In this document: piece after piece, positions 1 through 5,051 of the stretch
How the letters are laid out: each line of letters begins with the position of its first letter
Numbering within the stretch: position 1 is the first letter of the stretch
Source: Bacteroidales bacterium
GTDB lineage: Bacteria; Bacteroidota; Bacteroidia; Bacteroidales; UBA1556
DNA: 5,275 nucleotides
Assembly (NCBI GenBank): GCA_029935325.1
Contig: JAOZKO010000216.1
Location: 1-5,275 of the forward strand
Direction of reading: 5' to 3'
Notes under the pieces: model-generated
What the model was told of the DNA's origin: nothing
Database searches by the model: none
The model's input: the letters and a program-made list of their open reading frames with translations, nothing else
Made by a program: the position numbers and the translations under genes

Positions 1-18
1 AAAGGATAAGACCTAATG

Positions 19-53
19 AAAACCTTATAAAATTATATATTTTATAAGGTTTT
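19..53. terminator. Perfect AT-rich inverted repeat, probable bidirectional terminator
   Basis: Bases 19-33 (AAAACCTTATAAAAT) are the exact reverse complement of 39-53, giving a 15-bp stem with a 5-nt loop. The arms start with A4 and end with T4, so on either strand the hairpin is followed by a short U-run, as in a bidirectional intrinsic terminator. It lies 50 nt beyond the stop of the minus-strand GGDEF remnant and just after possible plus-strand stops at 7-9 or 14-16, so it could have served either side. The stem has only two G-C pairs, which makes it weaker than a textbook terminator. Confidence 0.55.
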
Positions 54-102
54 GGAGAAAGAATTTTCAACAATTTCTAAGCAAATGGTAGCAAATTATC
101 AC

Positions 103-247
103 CTATTTAACTTCACCCTTATTTCTACCCGTATCTTTTGCCATATACAGTACTTCATCTGCTCTTTAGATAAGCTGTGTCAGTTCTCTTTTATTATTAC
201 ATTACTAGCACCGATACTTATAGAATGGGGACAGTAATTTCTTCATC
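103..247 (-). pseudogene. GGDEF-domain (diguanylate cyclase) C-terminal remnant, frameshifted
   Basis: On the minus strand, 165-121 encodes RADEVLYMAKDTGRN, which closely fits the conserved end of GGDEF domains (RADxALYxAKxxGRN), followed by GEVK and a TAG stop at 105-103. Upstream pieces of the same domain lie in other frames: TDTAYLK at 184-164, SISIGASN at 224-201 (the V/S-SIG-A strand) and DEEITVPI at 247-224. Each piece runs into a stop or must change frame to join the next, so at least three frame changes have occurred. The GGDEF catalytic loop and everything N-terminal to it are absent; the DNA before 247 is AT-rich with no recognisable coding. An intact gene would make cyclic di-GMP; this relic cannot. 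Sequencing error could explain one shift but not the missing body of the gene. Confidence 0.72.
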
Positions 248-284
248 TGAATATTATTTTATTTTATTTTAATTAGAGTAGCAT

Positions 285-290
285 TATAAT
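285..290 (+). promoter_or_regulatory. Candidate -10 box (TATAAT) for the 417-3275 operon
   Basis: A perfect TATAAT lies upstream of the micro-ORF and of the two-gene operon. The expected -35 position (about 262-267) reads TTTTAT, a poor match, and there is no TGn extension, so only the -10 supports this. Transcription would start near 297, leaving a very short leader before the 304 ATG and about 120 nt before the 417 ATG. A weaker alternative is TTGTAA (341-346) with TATTGT (364-369) at 17-nt spacing. Confidence 0.32.
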
Positions 291-303
291 AGAGGAAGAG
301 GTT

Positions 304-387
304 ATGATAAATATAAATATTTTAACTCTTTATATATCTATTGTAATTTTAGTAAATTATGTCTATTGTTGGGAAGTTGATTCCTAG
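304..387 (+). CDS. 27-aa hydrophobic micro-ORF, possible leader peptide
   Basis: This short frame (ATG 304, TAG 385-387) is preceded by a purine-rich stretch AGAGGAAGAGG (291-301) containing AGGA seven bases before the ATG, a credible ribosome binding site. The peptide begins MININILTLYISIVILVNY and continues VYCWEVDS, that is, one hydrophobic segment with a short polar tail. It resembles a bare signal peptide or a single-span membrane micropeptide. It ends 29 nt before the next gene and could be a translated leader, a small membrane protein, or the stump of a truncated secreted protein. I do not recognise a family. At this length and AT content a chance ORF is quite possible, so the ribosome binding site is the main support. 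Confidence 0.35.
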   Translation: MININILTLYISIVILVNYVYCWEVDS

Positions 388-416
388 GTTTATTTAATGA
401 AAAAGGAGTTTGAAAA

Positions 417-920
417 ATGAAACATTTTCTTGGATCGATAATATTTACTATTTTGATGTTGTCCAGTATGTCAATATCGTTAGCCGCCGAAGAGGCAACT
501 GGTTGGCTGGAGGGAACAGTTAAAGATGAGTCTGGCAATCCTCTAAATGATTGGCGCGTGGGAATATTCAATAGAGATGGGGAAGAGAAATCCTATACAT
601 ATTCTAAAGGCAGTCAAGGTGGATTTTACAGTATCAGAAATATCAAACCTAATGTTTATGAGATTCGAGTATATACTGTTGGCGATTCATCTGAATACGG
701 CAAAGAGTTTCGGCAACAACGTCTTTTTGGTGTAGCAATCAATACAGGTGTTCGTTCTGTCCTTAATATTAAACTCAAGGAGGGCAAGAGTCGTGATTTT
801 GAGGAGGTCGGAAAGCCAAACGTGCAAACACAAAAGGTAATGCTGCTTACGGAAGAGATAGATCGATTGAAAAAGCAGGTTGAGGAACTCGAAAAAGCTA
901 GTGGAAATTCAACTAATTGA
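417..920 (+). CDS. Secreted carboxypeptidase-regulatory/transthyretin-like beta-sandwich protein with C-terminal coiled coil
   Basis: The 167-aa product has a signal peptide (residues 1-24, probable cleavage LAA|EE). Residues about 29-121 look like a single CarboxypepD_reg/transthyretin-like fold. They open with WLEGTVKDESGNPL, the usual first strand and turn with a G-x-V-x-D-x-x-G-x-P-L pattern, and contain GGFYSIRNIKPNVYEIRV, matching the G-x-[FY]-x-[IL]...[IL]-x-P-x-x-Y-x-[IL]-x-V core. Residues about 141-160 (hydrophobics at L144, I148, L151, V155, L158) form a short heptad-like coiled coil suited to oligomerisation or partner binding. There are no cysteines and no catalytic motif, so a structural or binding role is likely. 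AAGGAG at 403-408, eight bases before the ATG, fixes the start. The gene ends 45 nt before the MACPF-like gene with no terminator between, so the two are probably co-transcribed. A role as its accessory or anchoring partner is inference. Confidence 0.85.
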   Translation: MKHFLGSIIFTILMLSSMSISLAAEEATGWLEGTVKDESGNPLNDWRVGIFNRDGEEKSYTYSKGSQGGFYSIRNIKPNVYEIRVYTVGDSSEYGKEFRQQRLFGVAINTGVRSVLNIKLKEGKSRDFEEVGKPNVQTQKVMLLTEEIDRLKKQVEELEKASGNSTN

Positions 921-965
921 AAGAGCTCCAAGATAAAGAAGGAAATTCAATATGGGGAGAACAAA

Positions 966-3275
966 ATGAATAGCAAAAAATCCAAATGGATATTAAGTAG
1001 TTTAGTTAGTGTAAGTTTATTGACAAGTGTAGCAATTGGGGCAGATAGTAAGTTTTGCCAACAATATGCAAAGAAAGCTATCAGTCAATTTAATCAGGCA
1101 AAAGCAAATAAGCTACCAGGAATTAATCCACCGGTCTGGAGTAATAATTACCAGGGTCATAAATTTTGGTGTGAATTACCTACGATAACAAAAGCTATAG
1201 CAAACGATGGGACAGCTATGAGACAGAAGCATTTAGATACTTATTTAAAAGCTGATCTATCAAAAAATGTAAAACCGAGAGGTTTTCAAACTGTAACCAT
1301 ACCAAAGCAAGCTCCGGCAGCAACACCTATTACTATTCCAAAACCAACTCGAGCAGCAACACCCGTTCCGATTCCAAAACCAATAAGGGCTCCTGTAGCA
1401 ACACCTATCACTATTCCAAAACCGATTCCGGCAATAACACCTGTAGTCATTCCAAAGCAAACTCCTAGACTAAAACCTATTGCCATGCCAAAGCCAGGAC
1501 AGACAGTGAGACCTATTAAGTTAACTTACAATAAAGCATTGCACCTTAAATTAAAAAATATGTTTAAAAATGCACAAGTGTTTGATACACAAAACGCACT
1601 ACAATTCATGTTACTTGATGCAGATGCATCTAACCCCTTGTCACAGAGTTTATCAGCTATAGATAGTCCGATGTTCAATGTTAATGTTTTAGGCACATCC
1701 AGTGTTTCTCGTGCATATATTGGATCTGGATACGATACTTTACGAGGATCTCTAAAAATAGACAGTGCCTTAAAAAGTCTTAAACCGTATAACGTAGATC
1801 AGGGAGGAGCTGAGCTTTCTAGTTCTTCTGGCTACGTCAGTAATAATGAAGAGTATCAAAAAAATATAGCGGTGAGTGCAAGCGCATCAGCATCCTATGG
1901 GCTCTTTAGTGGGTCTTTTTCTGGCAAAATTGAAAAAGATAGCTCTTATAATAAATACTCCAGAGATTATGTTGCTGAATCAACCTATAGAACACTCTAT
2001 AAGTATCCTGAAGAAGCAAATTTACAATTGACAGATGAGGCAGTTGAAGTTTTGAAAACAGGCGGGCAGAATGAATTCTATAGACGATATGGCGACACTT
2101 TTATTTTCGGCATACAGTATGGAGCAGGTTTCAAAGGTCGGGGAACCTATAAATTTCACAATTCTAATGAAAGACGTCACGTTAGTGCCAATGCCTCTGG
2201 TGGTGGCTGGGGGGTCACAGTTAATACTTCAACAGAAAAAGACACTATAAAGAAAAAAGAGTCTGAAGTGCGAGACATTGGATTTTATACTTATGGGTAT
2301 CATCCCCAAAAAAATCCGGGTTCAATTAATATGTTAAGAGAAGAATATGAAAATTTTCCAAGAGAAGCTGCTAAAATGGCACGCGATCATCACAGTGGTA
2401 CCATTATCTATTATACGGTTGTAAAGTACAGTAGTTTACCAGAGTTCCAGAGAATTGCAGGTCTAAAAAACACGATGGATATGCGTTTAGCACGCACATA
2501 TTTTGACGAATTAGTATTCTATGATCGGAAGCTTCAGCGCATGATAAATAATCTTCAGTATGTTGTATTAAAACCATCAGAATTTAAAAAAGATGCTGTT
2601 AAGAAGTCCAGACGTGCTTTAAGCCAAGCAAACATTTTGCAACAACGGCTTAAGGGAGATATTAAGAGGGTACAGTCAAAACCATTTGACAAAACTTATA
2701 ATATTAATCTAAACCAGTATCGCAATATGCCAGCATATGCTCCTTCAACAATGCTTGTTCATGTAACAGTAGAAATTCCAGGTACCGGTGATGATGGATA
2801 TTGGAGCAAGTGGGAAGGACCAATGATAGGAAATTGGCCTTGTTGCGGAATTGGTGACAATGAATTCAACTCAAGATGCTGTATCGATGTTGAGATAAAA
2901 TCAGAGCTGCTTATCGTTGGGAATAGCTCAACTGTAATACTTCAACAATTTCTTTCAGTGCAAGAAAATAAAGATGATGTCAGCTGGGCTTTTGGTACGA
3001 ACCTCTTGCCAGTTTATGAGGTACCAGAAGGATATACCATTAAAGGATTTAAGAAGCATAAAAGCAGCTATTCTCTTCAAAATTTAAGGGGTAAAGGTGG
3101 TAGTCCACATAAAGATATACGGGTTAAGAATGAAGATATTTGGAAAAAACTTACTGTTATTATAGATGGTAAGGGAGACAAAGATAGCCATCATATTGGA
3201 TTATATGGAACATTAAATTTTTATGTAGAAATACAGGAGAATAGTTGGCTCGAAGGAACTGGAGGAATACTATAA
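966..3275 (+). CDS. Secreted MACPF-like pore-forming protein, multidomain
   Basis: The 769-aa product begins with a signal peptide (about 1-26, cleavage near AIGA|D). Residues 31-69 show C-x2-YA...W...H-x2-WC, a small two-Cys periplasmic motif recurring in proteobacterial exported proteins. Six proline-rich repeats follow (110-183). The MACPF-like core spans roughly 235-500. It has an opening IGSGYDTLRG (252-261), a Ser/Ala-alternating stretch at 300-320, and Y375-G-D-T-F379-x6-G386-A, the spacing of the MACPF signature [YW]-G-[TS]-H-[FY]-x6-G-G. A second alternating Gly/Ser stretch follows at 405-425. The paired alternating stretches are where membrane-inserting hairpins are expected. Residues 505-570 are probably helical. 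Residues 595-757 look beta-rich and carry CC-x10-CC (626-639), perhaps a receptor-binding domain. The family makes oligomeric pores in target membranes. Second-signature residues differ (D377, T378, A387), so function may have diverged. GGGGAG (954-959), six bases before the ATG, supports the start. Being exported, it probably acts outside the cell. The fold is inferred by eye; the CDS itself is certain. Confidence 0.8.
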   Translation: MNSKKSKWILSSLVSVSLLTSVAIGADSKFCQQYAKKAISQFNQAKANKLPGINPPVWSNNYQGHKFWCELPTITKAIANDGTAMRQKHLDTYLKADLSKNVKPRGFQTVTIPKQAPAATPITIPKPTRAATPVPIPKPIRAPVATPITIPKPIPAITPVVIPKQTPRLKPIAMPKPGQTVRPIKLTYNKALHLKLKNMFKNAQVFDTQNALQFMLLDADASNPLSQSLSAIDSPMFNVNVLGTSSVSRAYIGSGYDTLRGSLKIDSALKSLKPYNVDQGGAELSSSSGYVSNNEEYQKNIAVSASASASYGLFSGSFSGKIEKDSSYNKYSRDYVAESTYRTLYKYPEEANLQLTDEAVEVLKTGGQNEFYRRYGDTFIFGIQYGAGFKGRGTYKFHNSNERRHVSANASGGGWGVTVNTSTEKDTIKKKESEVRDIGFYTYGYHPQKNPGSINMLREEYENFPREAAKMARDHHSGTIIYYTVVKYSSLPEFQRIAGLKNTMDMRLARTYFDELVFYDRKLQRMINNLQYVVLKPSEFKKDAVKKSRRALSQANILQQRLKGDIKRVQSKPFDKTYNINLNQYRNMPAYAPSTMLVHVTVEIPGTGDDGYWSKWEGPMIGNWPCCGIGDNEFNSRCCIDVEIKSELLIVGNSSTVILQQFLSVQENKDDVSWAFGTNLLPVYEVPEGYTIKGFKKHKSSYSLQNLRGKGGSPHKDIRVKNEDIWKKLTVIIDGKGDKDSHHIGLYGTLNFYVEIQENSWLEGTGGIL
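1293..1514 (+). repeat. Six proline-rich coding repeats (linker in the MACPF-like protein)
   Basis: Residues 110-183 form six consecutive units with consensus [VI]-x-[IM]-P-K-[PQ]-x-x-x-x-[TKR]-P, for example VTIPKQAPAATP, ITIPKPTRAATP and ITIPKPIPAITP. Five units are 12 residues (36 nt) and the third is 14 residues (42 nt). The first four are most alike at the DNA level, while the last two have diverged. Such a Pro/Lys-rich stretch probably acts as an extended, positively charged spacer between the N-terminal Cys domain and the core. Tandem repeats of this kind can also change copy number. The long minus-strand frames across this block are shadows of the repeat. Confidence 0.85.
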
Positions 3276-3341
3276 TTAGTAAGACAAGTGAATTAACTAG
3301 TCTGCGGCAAGCATAGGTACAGGACAAGATTCTAGATTTGT

Positions 3342-3357
3342 ATGAGTAACAACTCAT
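3342..3357 (+). terminator. Short hairpin downstream of the MACPF-like gene
   Basis: ATGAGT (3342-3347) and ACTCAT (3352-3357) form a 6-bp stem with a 4-nt loop, 66 nt past the stop of the preceding gene. The following sequence GATAAATCATTATT is AT-rich but has no uninterrupted U-run, so this is at best a weak terminator or transcript-end stabiliser. Confidence 0.22.
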
Positions 3358-3369
3358 GATAAATCATTA

Positions 3370-3399
3370 TTGAAATACAGTTCAAGGGTCTGGTATTAA
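3370..3399 (+). promoter_or_regulatory. Candidate sigma70-type promoter for the 3467-4928 pair
   Basis: TTGAAA (3370-3375, five of six matches to TTGACA) is followed after 18 nt by TATTAA (3394-3399, four of six), which is preceded by TGG, giving an extended -10. Transcription would start near 3406 with a leader of about 60 nt before the 3467 ATG. The -35 lies within a small dyad TTGAA-n6-TTCAA (3370-3385) that could be an operator, though five bases per arm is easily chance. The position, between an apparent operon end and the next gene, is what raises this above background. Confidence 0.35.
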
Positions 3400-3442
3400 A
3401 CCTTCCTTACATTAAATACCTATCTCATATAGTAGGTTTAAT
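3395..3442 (+). promoter_or_regulatory. Inverted repeat with two competing stems in the 5' leader of the 112-aa gene
   Basis: ATTAAACCT (3395-3403) is the exact reverse complement of AGGTTTAAT (3434-3442), a 9-bp stem with a 30-nt loop. A second left arm inside that loop, ATTAAATACCTA (3411-3422), can pair with 3433-3442 instead, with a two-base bulge at 3417-3418. The two pairings exclude each other because they share the right arm. The right arm is followed by a T-rich stretch TTATCTTTTATATT, then the AGGAG ribosome binding site at 3457-3461. This could be a terminator of the upstream operon, an attenuator-like switch, or an imperfect direct repeat of ATTAAA-CCT without function. Confidence 0.3.
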
Positions 3443-3466
3443 TTATCTTTTATATTAGGAGCTTTC

Positions 3467-3805
3467 ATGGAGAAATTACGCATTGTTACTGTAACACTAT
3501 TTCTACTTATTTTTGTATCTACTGCCCATGCCTGGAATCTTGGGCCAAAATATATAAATACCTTGAGTTTCAAAAAAAGTGGCATCATTTTATTTACTCT
3601 GTTTCAAAATGGTAAAAGAGGAGCAGAGTTGAAGTGCAACGGAAGAGTGTGGTTCCAGATTAGCTCCTGCTCTCCAAATGACGCAGCCTGCATTTCAATG
3701 GTCAACCGCATGGGAAGTATGCTGCTAGGTGCCAAATTATCTGGAAAATCGGTTTATATCCAGCAATCACGTTGTGAAGTCACTGAAGTTGCTTTAAAAC
3801 ATTAA
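3467..3805 (+). CDS. Small secreted four-cysteine protein, family unknown
   Basis: The 112-aa product has a clear signal peptide (residues 1-22, hydrophobic LFLLIFVSTAHA, cleavage AHA|W), leaving a mature protein of about 90 residues. It carries four cysteines (C57, C68, C75, C103), enough for two disulfides after export. Predicted order is a beta-strand region (30-66), a helix-like segment around 73-90 (AACISMVNRMGSMLLGAKL), then a G-K-S-V-Y-I strand and a C-terminal strand. This short strand-helix-strand layout with a GKxVxI motif recalls small exported OB-fold-like proteins related to toxin B subunits, but I cannot confirm that. AGGAG at 3457-3461, five bases before the ATG, supports the start. 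The next gene begins 37 nt after its stop, so the two are probably an operon. Confidence 0.82.
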   Translation: MEKLRIVTVTLFLLIFVSTAHAWNLGPKYINTLSFKKSGIILFTLFQNGKRGAELKCNGRVWFQISSCSPNDAACISMVNRMGSMLLGAKLSGKSVYIQQSRCEVTEVALKH

Positions 3806-3842
3806 TGTCAAACATATTCTTTTAACAAATTAGGGTTTTATA

Positions 3843-4928
3843 ATGAATACCAAGACAAAAGTAATTTCTATCTTCGTCTTTTTGCTGGCAGTTATTTTTA
3901 CATCCTCTGCTTTAAAAGCTGCTAATATTTTACAATTTATTAAGGTTAATACCCATCCATCAAATCGTGAATTAAGTAACGAAAACTCTTATTCCGAAGA
4001 GGCCCAAGGTATTGCTTTCGATGGTTCGCACTGGTTCTACTCAAACAAATATCACATTTACCGTTTTAACAGAGACTTTAAAAACAGCGACAGGAAGTAC
4101 CATGTTAGCACTCTGAGATTCGGTACTGAAAAGTGTGGTCATGTTGGTGGTATTGATTACTATAAAGGAAATATATATGTAGGACTAGATAATTGTTCTG
4201 ATAATTTAGCACGGGTCGTTATATTTGACAGAAACCTCAATTTTAAAAAATACGCTATTGTGCCCCAACTCAAGGAACTCGCATGGATCGCTGTTAATCC
4301 TCATGACGACACTTATCTCTACACAATAGCACCCAACGGTAAACAACTGCTGGCCTTCCCACGGCATTTTAGCAATGCAGCTTCAATCAATTCGGTTAAG
4401 GTCATTTCGTTTATTGATCATCCTCAGGACAAACTCGGTCACATCCATAAACAGGGAGGAGCCTTCACTGCAAGCGGTCTCTTTTTCAGGACTGTTGATG
4501 ACTCTGAGAACGAGTACTCTTCGTATACTGGCATTTGGGTATATGAACTTGAATATCCTATCCTAAATGGCTCAACAGCCCGATGTGTTGGGCTAATCAA
4601 CATTAAATATAATCCTGATCAGTGGGGCTCTTATCGCCAATACGAACTGGAGGATCTCGATGTCTCGACCGTTACAGTCGGTCCAACAACAGGTGATATA
4701 CACATCATCATGCTTAGCAATGAAGGAGGAGACGAAGACGATGTGTCAGTTTACCATTACACTGCAGGCGACTATGATGGGGATGGTATCAAAGATGTTC
4801 ATGACAACTGTATCTGGGTTGCAAATGTCGGACAAGAAGACCTTGATCTTGATGGCAGGGGAACCCTCTGTGACAATGATGAAGTGGGGTCTGTTCTTCT
4901 GCCAGCTATTATCCTTCCCCTTCAATAA
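3843..4928 (+). CDS. Secreted propeller-like protein with C-terminal thrombospondin type 3 repeat
   Basis: The 361-aa product has a signal peptide (about 1-27, cleavage near LKAA|N). Residues about 52-307 contain repeated strand-rich blades with motifs such as EAQGIAFDGSHWFYSNKYHI, GHVGGIDYYKGNIYVGLDN, WIAVNPHDDTYLYT, KQGGAFTASGLFF, YELEDLDV and GDIHIIMLSN. Together they resemble an exported beta-propeller-like family (QGxAxD...GxIDYxxGxIYV...QGGAF...ELExL...GxxHxxxL). Residues 310-344 form one thrombospondin type 3 repeat, with DYDGDGIKDVHDNC followed by Q-x-D-x-D-x-D-G-x-G-x-x-CD. Its aspartates would bind calcium and C323/C343 may pair. The tail VLLPAIILPLQ is hydrophobic and ends the protein abruptly. 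AGGG at 3832-3835 sits seven bases before the ATG. Calcium-stabilised binding or adhesion outside the cytoplasm is inferred; no catalytic residues are recognisable. Confidence 0.85.
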   Translation: MNTKTKVISIFVFLLAVIFTSSALKAANILQFIKVNTHPSNRELSNENSYSEEAQGIAFDGSHWFYSNKYHIYRFNRDFKNSDRKYHVSTLRFGTEKCGHVGGIDYYKGNIYVGLDNCSDNLARVVIFDRNLNFKKYAIVPQLKELAWIAVNPHDDTYLYTIAPNGKQLLAFPRHFSNAASINSVKVISFIDHPQDKLGHIHKQGGAFTASGLFFRTVDDSENEYSSYTGIWVYELEYPILNGSTARCVGLINIKYNPDQWGSYRQYELEDLDVSTVTVGPTTGDIHIIMLSNEGGDEDDVSVYHYTAGDYDGDGIKDVHDNCIWVANVGQEDLDLDGRGTLCDNDEVGSVLLPAIILPLQ

Positions 4929-4929
4929 C

Positions 4930-4962
4930 TGATACTGTTTAAAACTTATAATTTCAGTATCA
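4930..4962. terminator. Hairpin in the convergent intergenic region
   Basis: TGATACTG (4930-4937) and CAGTATCA (4955-4962) form a perfect 8-bp stem with a 17-nt AT-rich loop, starting one base after the stop of the 361-aa gene and lying between two convergent genes. A terminator is expected here, but neither strand shows a U-run after the stem and the loop is long, so the call rests mainly on position. The remaining intergenic bases to 5051 show nothing else I can support. Confidence 0.3.
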
Positions 4963-5051
4963 TCTAGAAAAAGGTAAAAGTTTACATACTCGAAAACTTC
5001 AACACAAACTAGGCAAAATATACATACAACTACTGCAGCATTTCCGTGTGT

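Noticed and set aside
81..96. Direct repeat GCAAAT...GCAAAT
   Set aside because: Six bases in AT-rich DNA is not significant.
52..237. Plus-strand 61-codon frame starting with an ATG-like start
   Set aside because: It begins with TTG in the hairpin arm, has no ribosome binding site, and lies opposite the recognisable GGDEF remnant.
338..931. Minus-strand frames at 338-571 and 656-931 and a plus frame at 547-735
   Set aside because: They overlap the well-supported 417-920 gene in other frames and show low-complexity, unstructured translations.
1260..1486. Two minus-strand 66-aa frames, Gly-rich or Trp/Cys-rich
   Set aside because: They are antisense shadows of the proline-rich repeats; the periodic composition keeps the opposite frames open, and neither has a convincing ribosome binding site.
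501..3275. The string WLEGT occurs in both the 167-aa protein (residue 30) and the end of the 769-aa protein (residue 761)
   Set aside because: Five residues with different codons and no wider similarity; most likely coincidence rather than evidence of a split fusion.
3160..3357. Minus-strand 65-codon frame, and the possibility of an IS or gene remnant in 3276-3360
   Set aside because: Mostly antisense to the MACPF-like gene; short minus-strand stretches look weakly coding, but I see no recognisable transposase motif, terminal inverted repeats or target duplication.
4375..4932. Plus-strand frames at 4375-4566 and 4660-4932
   Set aside because: Out-of-frame shadows inside the 361-aa gene, whose frame carries the signal peptide and the TSP3 repeat.
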